DNA from: Camellia lanceoleosa
Taxonomy: Eukaryota; Streptophyta; Magnoliopsida; Ericales; Theaceae
NCBI GenBank assembly: GCA_025200525.1
Contig: CM045763.1
Span: 372,001 to 436,000 of the forward strand
Length of the DNA: 64,000 nt
Direction: 5' to 3'
The first letter of the stretch is position 1; each line of letters starts with the position of its first letter. A model generated the notes under the pieces. The model was not told the DNA's origin. It ran no database searches and worked only from the letters and a program-made list of their open reading frames with translations. The position numbers and the translations under genes were made by a program. Shown here piece after piece: positions 34,348 to 46,075 of this stretch.

Positions 34348-36064
34348 CAGCATGTCCATGAGGTGGATCAGAAGTGTTTTGGAGATTGGCATAATTTTCA
34401 GAAGTCTAAAACAGTGCAAACAGAGGCAACATAAGGCATGGTGACGGATTTCCAAGCGAGGTGATCGATCATGCATCTTCGAACTCTTAGAATTGAGCTG
34501 AGGCTTTGTAATTTGTAATTAGCTTTTGAATTTGTAATTAAACTAGTTAATTTGTTAATTAGTTAATGTGTTGTAATAATTAGCTTAGCGTTAGCTAATT
34601 ATTTAATTTGATTATGTAATAATTAGTCTAATTAGCTAATTAGATTAGTTGCTTAGCTTAGCGTAGCTAGCTTAGTGTACTCATTCAGAACCTCCGTCAA
34701 GAGGGCAAATTTTGTAATAAGTGTGCGTGAGTGTGTGAATGTCTTCCAACCCCACGTCTTTCTCCTTTTTACTTATCAGCTTTTGATGGTTAGTTTTAAG
34801 ACATATTTCGATTAGCATACCTTATGCTTGCATGCGTGCATCATTCATCTGTCTTGCATGCACTGGGCTCGGCGCATCATTCAAACTGCATTGTATCTCA
34901 ATACATTTACTTGAATACGTGTTCAACAGCATGATTATCAAGTTGCATCTCATATGCCATCTTAGAATAGCCGAGCCTATTTTAGTTGCATTTTTGCATG
35001 TGTTGCATTAGACATCTTAACATAGCTAGAATCATGCATTGATCACTAACTAGTTGTTGTTTTGGCTCGGAGTACACTGTAAGTGTTTATGCTTTAGCAT
35101 CCTTGCATGTGTGTTATTGATTGCCATGACAGCATGCTTGCCATGGGGCTATTTGCTTAAATGATATAACTGCTTGAATGCCTGTGGGTGAAAGTTAGAT
35201 TGCTTGAATTGGAACAATTCATTGAAATGTGAATTTTAAGCCCACTTGAGAGTGGCAAAATCATATTTTCTAAGCCCACTTGAAGGTGGCAAATTCACAT
35301 CTTAGCCTACTTGTGAGTAGCACCTTCAAACCATTTTCAAACAAATATGAGATATTTTGTTCCAACTTAGGCGATCTAGTCCATACTTGTGTGCTGTGCG
35401 CATCACATAGTAAGATTAGATTAATAAACCAGAATAAGGACACATGTGCTTTCAAAAACAAAATATCATGTTAGTAAAGGCCGATCTTTGATCGGGCGAG
35501 CGGGGGTGCTCATTGCATGACCTTCCCCTCTCGTACCCAAGTTCCCGAGTCGAGGCAACTTTGGTGATGACGGACACGTGGCCTTAGGCACGAGTCAGGG
35601 TTTCCTAAATTTCCCAAAATAAAATATTTATGTGGCGACTCTGTATCTGGCAAAGTAGTCCATATTTGGCACTTCTTTCTTAAAATCAGTTTTCCAAAAC
35701 AATTTGCTAGATTTGGACTCTTTGGTAATTTATCGGTCTTGCATTGCACTTTGCGAGATTAGATTCAGAACCTTGACATTGAGTCCGAACTGTAGTGGCT
35801 AATGAACAAAACGGATTTTGCACCATTCGCGCGTGAAGCCGTGACGTTCGAGCACGTCTACACTTAGTAACTATCCATTTCTCACATCTTCATCCTTGTC
35901 TTGCCACATGTCCTTCCACTTATCCACCTTGTCCTTTATGTTCTCCATCATCTCCATAACTTCTTTTAACTTCCAAATAAATAAGAGAATGCCACATGTC
36001 CTGAAAATAATAACAATAATAATACTAATAATAAGAAGAAGAATATTTTATGGTGCCAATAGCC

Positions 36065-36176
36065 ACCAATCCTCCCAAAAAGAATATTCCACACCTCACA
36101 TTTCTATTTCCATCTCAAAAATGAATCAGAAAATTGAAAAAATAAATCACAAAAGAGCATTCATTTAAACTCAAAC
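36065..36176. other. Short target sequence between two LTR insertions
   Basis: This is unique-looking AT-rich sequence between the end of the host element and the second giant LTR. It forms the core of the spacer between the two inverted giant LTRs. It continues after 41505. Confidence 0.6.
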
Positions 36177-37676
36177 GCCATTATAGACTGCCCAGAACTC
36201 CGCTCCGCGCGCGAGGGCCCGAATTGTAGTTCTTAGCTACTACAGTTCAGACTCAAGTCACGGTTCTAAATCTAATCTCATAAAGTGCAATGTGAGACCG
36301 ATAAATCACCAAAAAGTCCAAATCCGGCAAATCGTTTTGGAAAATCGATTTTAATAAAGAAGTGTCAAACATGGACTGCTTTGCCAGATACAGAGTCGTC
36401 ACCTAAATATTTTGTTTTGGGAAAATTTCGGAAACCCTGACTCGTGCCTAAGGCCACATGTCCGTCATCACCAAAGTTGCCTCGGCTCGGGAACTTAGGT
36501 ACGAGAGGGAAAGGTCATGCAATGAGCACCCCCGCTCGCCCGATCAAAGATCGGCCTTTACTAACATAATATGTTGTTTTTGAAAACACGTGTGTTCTTA
36601 TTCCGGTTATTAACCTAGAATTACTATGTGATGCGCACAGCATACAAGTATATACTAGATCGCCTAAGTTGGAACAAAGCATTTCATGTTCGTTTGTTTG
36701 AAAACGGTTTAGAGGTGCTACTCACAAGTAGGCTAAGTCTTGGATTTTGCCACCCTCAAGTGGACTTAGAAAACATGATTTTGCCACTCTCAAGTGGGCT
36801 TAAAACTTACAATTTTGATGAATTGTTCCAATTCAAACAATCCAACCTTCACCCACAGGCATTCAAGCAGTTAATCACTTAAACAGTTAGCCTCATGGCA
36901 AGCATGCTAGCATGGCAACATACACATCTCATGCAGTATGCTAAAGCATAAACACTCACAGTGTACTCCGAGCCAAACAGAGAACTAGTTAGAAATCATG
37001 CATGATCCTAGTTCATGTGAAGATGGCTAATGCAACACATGCAAAAATACGACTAAGATAGGCTCGGCTATTCTAAGGTGTCATGTGAATGCAACTTGAT
37101 AACATGCTGTTGAACACGTATTCAAGTAAATGTATTGAAATACAATGCAGTTAGTATGATGCGCTGAGCCCGGTGCATGCAAAACAGATGAATGAATGCA
37201 CACATGCAAAGCATAAGGATACTAATTGAAACATGCCCTAAAACTAACCACTGAAAGCAGGTAAGTAAGAGGGAGAAAGAAATGGGGGTTGAAAGACATG
37301 CATCACACACACGCATGCTTATTACAACAGTTGTGCCCTCTCGACGGAGGGTCCGAATAATGAGCTAACTAGCTAATCTAAGTTAATTAAACTAATTATT
37401 ACAAAATAAAGCTAATTAACTAACTAGTTATTACAATACAGATAAGCAGCTAAACGCATTAACTACTTAAGTACAAAACCAAAGCATAACTAGCTAATCA
37501 AATCAACCTAGTAAAGCAGTAAAGAGATGCCCTCAGAGGGAGAAGAGTGCATGCATGCTCGGTCGCCTCGTTCGGAAATCCGTCGCGAAGCCCCAACTTG
37601 CCTCTGTTTCCAATTGTTCTCAGAACCTTGCACCAAACTCCAGATAGCTTCTAACTCACCTTGGGGATTTGTAAGA

Positions 37677-37790
37677 AGGCTACCGACCAGTTGTTGGTGG
37701 TGCCAACCACCTGCCGACCACTTTTCTTTGCTGCAAACCAAAAAAAGTGGTCGGCCAGCCAGTTTTACTGGTCGGCCGACCAGTTTTTGC
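37677..37790. repeat. End-side GGTCGGCCGACC palindrome cluster in the giant LTR (copy 2)
   Basis: It contains CCGACCAGTTG, TGCCGACCACTTTT, GTGGTCGGCCAGCC and TGGTCGGCCGACCAG. It lies about 1500-1610 bases from the LTR 3' end, the same distance as the GGCCGATCGGC cluster in copy 1, with alignable flanks. Confidence 0.85.
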
Positions 37791-38099
37791 TGCACTTCTC
37801 CAGTTTGCTGCAATAGAGAACAAAAAGGGGCATAGCAATGTATTTGCAACATATGTGTGCATAACCACCCTCCCTATCATTTCATGATCTCAAGGGAGTG
37901 TAGTTCTCGACCCTCAGACCACCAATCACGCATCTCGATACATGATGGCTGAGAAGCCAAAATTGCACGAATCAATGTGAAATGAATGCACACATAATAC
38001 ATAAGTGCCTTAAACTCTATCATGCATGATCGAGAGCGTCAACGACCAAGAAATGAGGCAAGTTTCATCACTTCGAGTATGAAACGTCCCTTGTTTCCT

Positions 38100-38460
38100 G
38101 TGTTTGGATTAACACCTAACCCAAACAAATGCAATGCAACTCAAGCATGCAAACATGCAATGCAACTCAAGCATGGTAAACACAATGTAATGCATGCATA
38201 CATGATGCAATGCAACACGAGCAACCTATCAATGCTAATGACATGCATACATAATGCAAGGCAACATGATTAACCTATCAATGCTAGTGGCATGCATATA
38301 CAATGCAAATGCAACATAAGCATGCAAACATGAGGCAATGCAACAAGCATGTAACAATATGCAATGCAACATAAGTATGCATCAACAATGCAAACAACAA
38401 ACATGCAAAACACAATGCAACTCAAGCATACAAACATGATGTAATGTAACAACATTTGAA
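38100..38460. repeat. ATGCAATGCAACTCAAGCATG tandem array
   Basis: The words ATGCAATGCAAC, AAGCATGCAAACATG and ATGCATACA repeat about every 35-60 bases. The zone is much shorter in the sister LTR near 33,850 (inverted), so it is a copy-specific expansion. Confidence 0.75.
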
Positions 38461-40692
38461 CAACATGCTCAATGGACTTAAACTGAAAATGGACAGACCT
38501 CAATCATGCCCAAATCAGTGGCCATAATGATGAAATGATGGCACAAAAAGGCAAGACACGCATGCTCATGCATTGGCCCATCCACTAGGCCCAAGAACAC
38601 AACTCTCAAAAGTGCTCAAGGAGTGACAAGCATGGAAGTGTAACCACACTATATGCACTAAAATCAAGTAAGAAATGATGCCAAATCATCCAATCAACAT
38701 AAGTGAGGTATGCAAGGGTCCTTAAGGCATAAAGCTACCAAGGAGGACTACTCTAGAGACATGCAATACATGGCACAAATGCATGAACCAGCCACAAACA
38801 GAACTCAAATAGGTCAAAACAAAGACCAAAGCATGCTTAAATGGGAGCTCAAAAGTCAAGGCATGTAAGCATACAAGCTAGGCCATAAGCAAGGCAATAA
38901 TGCACAACCCTTTAAAGCATTCAAAGAGTGAAAGAAGTGGGAACATGACAGTCCTATATGCTCTGAAATGTCATGTTAAATGGTGCCAAATCATATACAT
39001 GTTACAAATGAAGCATGCTATGGTGCCCAAAGCTTGAAGCTAGCAAGGTCAATTGCACTACAGCTATGCAATACATGAAGCATATGGAAAATACGACGCA
39101 AAAAAGTCCTAGAGCATGTTAAAATAATGCTAAAACATGTATGGAAGGAAGCCAAAATATGCTAGCTTGAAGGGCATGAAGCATGGAATATGCAAGGCCA
39201 AAATGGAGGATTACACTACACCTACTAAGACCAAGCATGAAATGGCTTTGCCAACAAAAATCAAAGTTATATCATAGCAAAATAACCCCAAAAACATACT
39301 GAAATGATAGCTCGCAAGCTTAGGCATGAAGGCATACGCAATGACCCATTCTTAAGGCATAAAGCACAAACTCTCCAATGCATTGAAAGAGTGAAAGATG
39401 TGAGTGTATGAACATGAAACATGCACTGAAATCACATACCAAATGATACCAAATCATGAACATAGCCCAAGCAATGCATGCTAGTGGCTTGGAAACTCAA
39501 AGCTAACAAGCTAGAATGCACCATGGCTATACAAAGCATGGCATGCATGACCAAAACAACACAAATCAAAGCTAGAACATGCTAAAACATGACCAAAAGC
39601 TTCTTGGAGTTGAGCCAAAATCATGCTAGAATGATGGTCTAAAGCATGATACACATTAGGCTAGTTTATGAAATTACACTACAAGTGCAAGGAGCATGCA
39701 AGGGGCTATCAAGACAACCCAAAACAGAGTCATGGAATGCTGAAAAAACACCAAAAACAAGCTGATATGGAGCCAAAACATTCTAGAAAGACATGCTACT
39801 TCATGAAGCACACAAAGCTAGTTTGCAAGTATTACACTACAAGTGTATAAAGCATGCAAGGGGTGCAAAACCAAGTCAAAACAGTGGTATGCCATGTCAA
39901 AATAAGCCCAAAAACAGGCTGAGATGGGGCCAAGATAAGCTTGAAAATTATGCTCAAACATGAGGCTAATAAGGCAAGCAACCAAGAAACAAGGAGAGGG
40001 GACCCTCTCCTATTTGGGACCTTAAAGCACCATTTCCACCACTGAAATTCCTCTGAGTTTTAGTGGTGAAAAGGCCAAAAGGAGATGGTCCCAATAGCTT
40101 AAAAGAATGGCACAAAAACAAGGCCAAACAAGGCCTAAGGGAGGGTAGACTACCCCCAACACAAAAGAGACCTTAAACAAACATTTCAAGCATGAAAAAT
40201 CAAAACTTTTTATAGTTTAAAGTCAAGCCAAAATAAGTATCCAAATAGGTTCAAAAGCCTAATCAAAACAAAGCTTTAAAGGGCTAGTTGACTCATCCTT
40301 GTAGAACCACTTCAAAGCTATAACTCCAGCAGCTTTTCTGAGCTCAAACCAATCCAAAAACTCTAAAACCAGCTCCTAGATGCCTCAGCAACAAAAGGAT
40401 GGTGTTTTACTATGTGTTTGTGTGAAAAAGTGTGATGAAAATGCACTTTCAAGCACAAAACAAGAGAGAAATGGAGGATTATAGATATAGATGATATGTA
40501 TAGCTCAAGCACAAAAATCTGAACCTAAGGCATGAGGGGGGAGGTTCTCTTATATAGAAAAACAAAGTTAAGCTTGTTGAACAAGCTTAGGCCTTCAAGC
40601 CATCCCTCCATACACGTGTATGGAGGATGATTTCTGTGCCCTCCAGTTAGTATAGCTAGAAAGAAAATATCTCCAGGAAACTGAAAGAAAGC

Positions 40693-41320
40693 TGCCGACC
40701 AGTTAAAGTGGTCGGCCAGCCACTTTTACTGGTCAGCCAGCTACTTGTAGTAGTCAGCTGACCACCACAAGTGGTCTCCCAGGAAATAAAGTGGTCTCCC
40801 ATGGTGGAAAGGTAGTCTACAACATGAAAGCAAGCTAATGGCATGGTGGGAGACCACTATTGGTGGTCCAAAGACCAAGAAAACCAGTTGGTGAACCAGA
40901 AAACTGGCTGGCAGGCAGGAAAAGTGGTCTCCAAGGGAAAGAACTGGTCTCCCACTCTTATTTCACCCTCCAAGCAAGGAAAACAAGTTTTGTACCAAAA
41001 ACAAACCAAAAAGGATGCAAAACAAGGGTCCGGGGGTCAAGGCGCGCAGCCGGAAGCCTTGAAAACTAGTCCACAGGCACCAAAAGCGATCAACGAGGAA
41101 AAAGTGGTCTCCAACCACGAAAAGTGGTCTCCCAGACCACAGTGTCCCTCTAGGCAAGGCCAACAAGGCATGGTTCAAAAACCAAGCCAAACGGAGAACA
41201 TTAAGCGGTCCCGAGACAAGGTGCGCGGCCGAAGACTCCGAATATCATAAACTAGTCTCCAAGCAGGAAAAGTGGTCTACGACCACAAAAAGGTGGTCAA
41301 CAGACCTCATTCTCCTTCCA
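40693..41320. repeat. Start-side GGTCGGCC and GTGGTCTCC cluster in the giant LTR (copy 2)
   Basis: 40693-40770 holds TGCCGACCAGTT, GTGGTCGGCCAGCC, TGGTCAGCCAGC. 40770-41320 holds at least eight GTGGTCTCC, TGGTCTCCCA or GTGGTCTAC words. It lies opposite the GCCGAT cluster of copy 1 but is expanded. Confidence 0.75.
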
Positions 41321-41505
41321 GGGAAGGTAAAACAAGGCATAGTTCAAAACCGAGCCAAAAAACAAAGAATTCAAAGGCCTGGAGGCAAGGCACTCAACCA
41401 AAAACTCCGGAAACTCGAAACGAGTACAACATGCATTATCATCGAGCGCTCAATCGATGACATCTGAGTCTTAAGGTCGGTCAAAAATAGGATGTCTACA
41501 GCCAT

Positions 41506-42626
41506 CAAATCAAATAAATACAACTTTCTAAAATAAAAGGACTAATTGTTTCATAAAAATAAAAAATTTAAAACTAAATGGATCAATATTCCTCTATATG
41601 GGATTCACGGACAAATTTTCATTATAAAAAAAGTGTAAAAAAATATTTTTAAAAAATGATTTAATAATTTATAATCACTTTCCTAAATAAAACTAAGAAA
41701 TAATCATTACTGTGACTATTCATAATATTATTTACAATAGTTATATTTGATCATGATAACATTTTGTTTTTGGAAAAATAATTTGCAAGTAGAATAAAAA
41801 TATGACACATTATCCTATATAGAATATTATATATATATATGACATTTTCTATTTGTATATCATTTCTTGTTCTTTTATTTATCACTCATTATTTTAAATA
41901 CATAAAATAAATTATAAGGTTTTTCAGGATTGGATGATGTTGTTAGGTTTCATTTCGATGATTCGAATCGTTTAATATGTAGAGTTCATCGAGTAATTCA
42001 TCAATGTAAAAAATCACATTGATCAAATCATGTTTTCGTTAATGGCAAATATAATTTTAAAAATAAACAAAAATATATTTTGATCAAGTGTTTATCGATA
42101 TCTAATTAACATGATTTTTTGCAAGAATGAAGTACTCAACGAGCTCTACACATTGAACGATTCGAATCATCAAAATGGAACTCGTAATGAGCCCCACGAG
42201 TCCAACAACACCGTCTAATTTACAAAATGAACTGGAGAGACTGCACCCTAAAATAAATATAAATAATTTACAATTTAAAGTAACCCTATGTGAGCCACAT
42301 TTACTCCACATTCATGAACCATTTTCCTCAAATCTTATAAGTTTCATTAATTAATACCAATGTCACTTTATCATGATAGGATTTGTATATGAAGCTTTGA
42401 AAATATCGATATTGCATCATTTTTTTATCAATATTACTCAATGTTCATGCATCATTTTCCTTTAATAACATCGCAACATCATTCTAAATGATCTTTTTGT
42501 ATAAATATTAGTCCACGTTCATGTACCACTCTCATTAATATTGCCATATTAATCTTCTATGATGTTCATTTGGTTTTCTTAATTTTCTCTAAGAATTTAT
42601 TAGTATATGCTTAGTATATATGTTAC
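41506..42626. other. AT-rich intergenic sequence
   Basis: No gene seen. It contains the foldback at 41935-42196 and a (TA)n stretch at 41829-41840. Confidence 0.5.
41935..42196. repeat. Foldback / MITE-like inverted repeat
   Basis: The arm 41937-42025 (TTCGATGATTCGAATCG, then TGTAGAGTTCATCGAGTA) is the inverted match of 42108-42192 (GAACGATTCGAATCATC region), with a loop of about 80 bases. A further inverted pair with GTTGTTAGG / CCAACAAC (left 41938, right about 42207) suggests longer original arms with an insertion in one. No target duplication was found. Confidence 0.7.
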
Positions 42627-43103
42627 TATAGGAAAAAATAAGAAATAATAGACAGTGGAAATAAACAGATTCGGGCATACCTTTTACGCTCAAACTGAAT
42701 CTATGGATCATGTGGGTGAATCATGTACCTCCATTGATGTCTTTAATCTTAGCAGTGGAGTAGAACTATTAGAGAACTACTCACACTATTCACAGTACAG
42801 AGGCATGATTCTGTGTTTCTATGAAGGCAGAAAAAAAGAGAGAGACTAAGAGTAAAAGACTAGAAGATTACCCATACGGTTAAAATCCTACTCTCCTAAA
42901 TATAATACGTATATTATATAGAAGAGTTATAACCACCCACAACTCTATCTTTTTAAGAGATAAGATAGTGGGTTAATCACATTTAGCCCTAGGATAAGTT
43001 AATCCAAGTCCACTTTGACTAGATCTCTCTTATGGGTCTTAGGTCATGCCACCATGGGTGACCCAATCGAGTATTGGTTTTAAACCTAACTCAATTTCTA
43101 ATA
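42627..43103 (-). repeat. 3' LTR of the decayed copia element
   Basis: It matches 51475-51957. The TG end has decayed to TA. It contains a TATA-like ATAATACGTATATTATATAG stretch around 42902-42921. Confidence 0.85.
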
Positions 43104-45949
43104 TCTCCCACTCAAACATGCACTGGCATGACACTATGCTTCCTTTATCTCAATCTATCCATCAAACACGATCATACTAGCCAATGAATCGTGTGACTGC
43201 TGAGAACACCTGTATGTAGGACTTCCATACTAGAAACTAAAAAACGATCCAACATGAAGACATCAACCCGAAAATAAAAATAATGTCTCATATACCCCAG
43301 ACCCATCTAATTACACCGGTCTAAAAAACACCTCTAATCCCTTAAAAGAACATGTTTGACCCTTTCAATTCTTGCAATATATTCACACTCAATCCGTCTC
43401 TCATACAAAGCGATGTGAGTTGCCAACAGTGAATATACAACAGTGGTGTAATACTAGATGATCTTCCTTTTGCCCTCATGCCATTTAGTTTAGGATTGAC
43501 CACTTTCCCATTGATGTCCCTTAAGACCGAATCATACATGACTGTAGACAACATACCAAAATAGCAGAACATCAACTCCTTACCTTATGACATCGTCAAA
43601 GGTCACAAAAGGGTACATAAATGAAAGTCATATCAATAATGACATGTAAGACTCACACTTTAAGGAACAGGGATCCATTCTCTCACCTCATTACTTGGTC
43701 GCCAAGCACATGTAGTATGAATACATGCTATGGTGGAATAACTCTTCCAAAGAGTGACATTATACTCAATACACTATACAGATCTTAGTCTATTCGCTTT
43801 CTAACGCCTAACTCGAATTCTCTATTTGCTCGCCTTCTAGGCACCAAATTAAATCTCACATCTGGCTAATCATAACAGGCACAACGTGGAAAGTGGGTAC
43901 TAACATCCATGTTTGGTCTTTAACACGACCTTATCTTGGTTGCAACCAAGGTGATATACATAGTGGATAATTTAAGTCTCTCTTGGCTCCAAATAAAATA
44001 AACCACCAGTCTCATCCTTGCTCGCTTCCAAGCGCCAAGGGCGATTGCTGTGTGAGTGAGCCAATCTTGCCTGCTGACATTATCATCTGCTAATCATTAT
44101 GATACAAACCATAATAGCATCAATATCCCATAATCTCACAAAAATAAGTGATCGATTGAAAAAATACAACCACAATCTACGCAATTCTAGATTCCAAACA
44201 TAAACCCTATCAGCACCTCTTGCAACAAGCATATACAATAGAATCCACCATGTGGTTCAAGAACAATATCTCTTGCGCAATTACCTCTCTAGAGATATTT
44301 TGGTGACCAATTTGCGTTCATTCAAGATGCGCTCAACTAGCGCATTAAATCTTACGATGGGCAAATTTATACACTACTAGTAGAGCATCCTATCCACTAA
44401 AGGTCAATGTCTAAACTACCTAGTTGACCATTTACAAAAGATAACACTCATCATGTCAAATACGCCCACATAGCGTACTTCAGGCTCCCACAATAAAAAA
44501 AATCAAGGAATATAGGTCATTTGTTTCTCCTAAAGACAATTTGAGAATTCACTCAATAGCTGAGGCTCTAGCTTTTACAGATAGGTAAGTCAATGGGTTT
44601 GCAATTTCGTATCTAGAACCATTCTAGGATAATCCTTATGTAAGTCATCAAAAACAAACCGAGAATTCTCCTAGAATAATCCCTAAGAATCGTACATCTG
44701 AGCATACAAATTATATCACTCGTGTCCATCATATCTAAAACAAAGGACTGTCAACCCTAAATGGTGACAACCTTATAAATTCCTAGCTCATAATGACAAA
44801 GGAAAAACTTTTTTTGGACCATTGATCATGCCTCGATGGTCTTCATCGATCATCATTGGCCCCATCATGGCTCGATGAAATCTAAGAACCATTATTTGGA
44901 TAAGTGTTTTAGGCCGTAAAAGATTTATCGAAGCTAGCAATCTTTTTGCACTCATAACTTTTTGCCATAAAAAATAAGGTAAACCTCTACGAATCTACTT
45001 ATCCAATTCTCCAACAAGAAATTGGGTCACAATGTCCACAAAGTAAAGTTCCAAATTCATGTCAATCATAGCCTAAGTCGAAGTAGCGTCAGTCCCTAGG
45101 AAGAAGTCTTCTCATGGTCTATACCTTCCTCAATGGAGTGACTTTTCGGTATCTAGCAAGCCTTATGCCTCAAAAAATGACTATCCAAATCTCGCATAAC
45201 TTTAGAATAGTTTCGCGTCATAGCGGAAAGTAAACCAAATCCTAGAAATGGTTAATCCTCAAAGACTTTGTCTTAAAATGCGTAAAACAGGGGACTAGAG
45301 AGCCTTTGGCATTAATCTAGGCTATTTATAATCTTGCAAAGCAATCAAGAATGTTTCCCTCTCAATCACGCAGTGATGACGTGAAAAATTTTGACATTCG
45401 CTACCACGCAACTAAGAATGTAGAGTATTCTTCTCTAATTGAGTAATCCATTATTAGGCACGTCGCTCTCACTATCCCTAGGATATTAGAAATTTATTTC
45501 CATTCTCAACTAAGTTACATAAAACGTCATACTTAGAATTTTCTATGTTATAGAGTTCCAAAACTCTATTTACGTCACATTTACTAACAAAACTTTATGT
45601 GAAACTCTCACAAAGCTACTCACCAACAAGCATATGACCCGGAGGGTTTACATGATAGTATACAATAATGCACCACATGACCCTAAGCGTTTACAAGACG
45701 GCATACAATAATAAGCCATAGATTTCTAGGTCTTAACTTCGCAACTTTATGAGAAGTAAAGTAAAGATAAATTGCTTGATAGTTATAGGATGCCCTCAAA
45801 TGGCTCTTCGCTAACCCATTACTCAAATGGAGTGTAAAATTTGATATGGAGGACACTTAGTTAAGGAAATAGGCAACAAACTAAAGTGTAATTCTCAATT
45901 AGGAAACAAATTGTACCATCATCCACTTAACATAAACAATACTTAATTC

Positions 45950-46075
45950 CTTATCTCTACTACACCATTATGTTGCTAGGTACTAGGAATAATCAATTTT
46001 CTAAGCATCATTTTCTCTTCACAAAGCTTTCTAAAAAATAACTCAAATAGATACTCGTCACCTCGGTCAAAACTA
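45950..46075 (-). pseudogene. Copia integrase relic
   Basis: The minus strand reads FDRGDEYLFELFFRKLCEE, then a diverged linker with a stop, then QHNGVVEIRN. This corresponds to the copia integrase region SDRGGEY...FCEE...PQQNGVVERKN, including the second Asp region and the catalytic Glu of the DD(35)E core. The rest of pol is not readable. Confidence 0.75.

Larger units (their letters stand above)
31316..35862 (+). mobile_element. Giant solo LTR, 4.55 kb, TGTAGACACCCC...CGTCTACA family
   Basis: It starts TGTAGACACCCCATTTTTGACC in outline and ends GCACGTCTACA. The flanking target copies are CTAAG (31311-31315) and CTTAG (35863-35867); the empty site in the sister LTR at 21289-21950 reads CTTAG, so the left copy has mutated. 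LTRs this long are known from Ogre/Tat-type gypsy elements. The family name is inferred. No gag or pol is present. A TATATATGAG stretch near 32255 could be its promoter region. It contains two clusters of the GGCCGATCGGC word and a terminal segment (35470-35862) that pairs with the neighbouring inverted copy. Confidence 0.88.
21289..36059 (-). mobile_element. LTR retrotransposon with two later insertions, host of a nest
   Basis: The left LTR is 21289-21950 (662 bp). The right LTR is 30834-36059 and is interrupted by a 4.5-kb solo LTR; without it the length is about 674 bp. The target duplication TAGCC is at 21284-21288 and 36060-36064. On the minus strand, sequence just inside the right LTR (30825-30808) reads TGGCACGCCTGGTGGGA, resembling the primer-binding leader of gypsy-type elements, which gives minus orientation. 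The interior is split by a copia element at 22456-29327; its own remnants (21951-22450 and 29333-30833) total about 2 kb. They carry only short minus-strand frames such as 30104-30382 and 30593-30793, with no recognisable gag or pol domain. This is a non-autonomous element. Confidence 0.85.
30834..36059 (-). repeat. Right (5') LTR of the host element, interrupted
   Basis: The LTR sequence is 30834-31315 and 35868-36059. Between them lies the giant solo LTR with its target duplication. The uninterrupted partner LTR reads AATAACTACTTAGTAGCTACC across the insertion point, which confirms the original site. Confidence 0.85.
36182..41500 (-). mobile_element. Giant solo LTR, 5.32 kb, same family, opposite orientation
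   Basis: The left end TATAGACTGCCC corresponds to the family 3' end on the minus strand. The right end is GGATGTCTACA. The target duplication GCCAT is exact at 36177-36181 and 41501-41505. It pairs along its length with 31316-35862; for example, 36420-36550 is the inverted counterpart of 35490-35620. The extra length comes mainly from an expanded ATGCAA/GCATG repeat zone (38100-39900) and GTGGTCTCC repeats (40780-41320). It contains no coding domains. Confidence 0.88.

Noticed and set aside
31316..35862. Full-length giant retroelement rather than solo LTR
   Set aside because: No internal LTR pair, primer site or pol motif. Both ends are the LTR ends and are flanked directly by the target duplication.
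40843..41460. Open frames of 60-135 codons in the giant LTR (copy 2)
   Set aside because: They consist of GTGGTCTCC repeats read in frame. There is no domain, and the region is repetitive LTR sequence.
43342..43575. Minus-strand open frame of 77 codons in the decayed copia element as a gene
   Set aside because: No recognisable RNase H or host domain. It lies in the degraded 3' part of the element.
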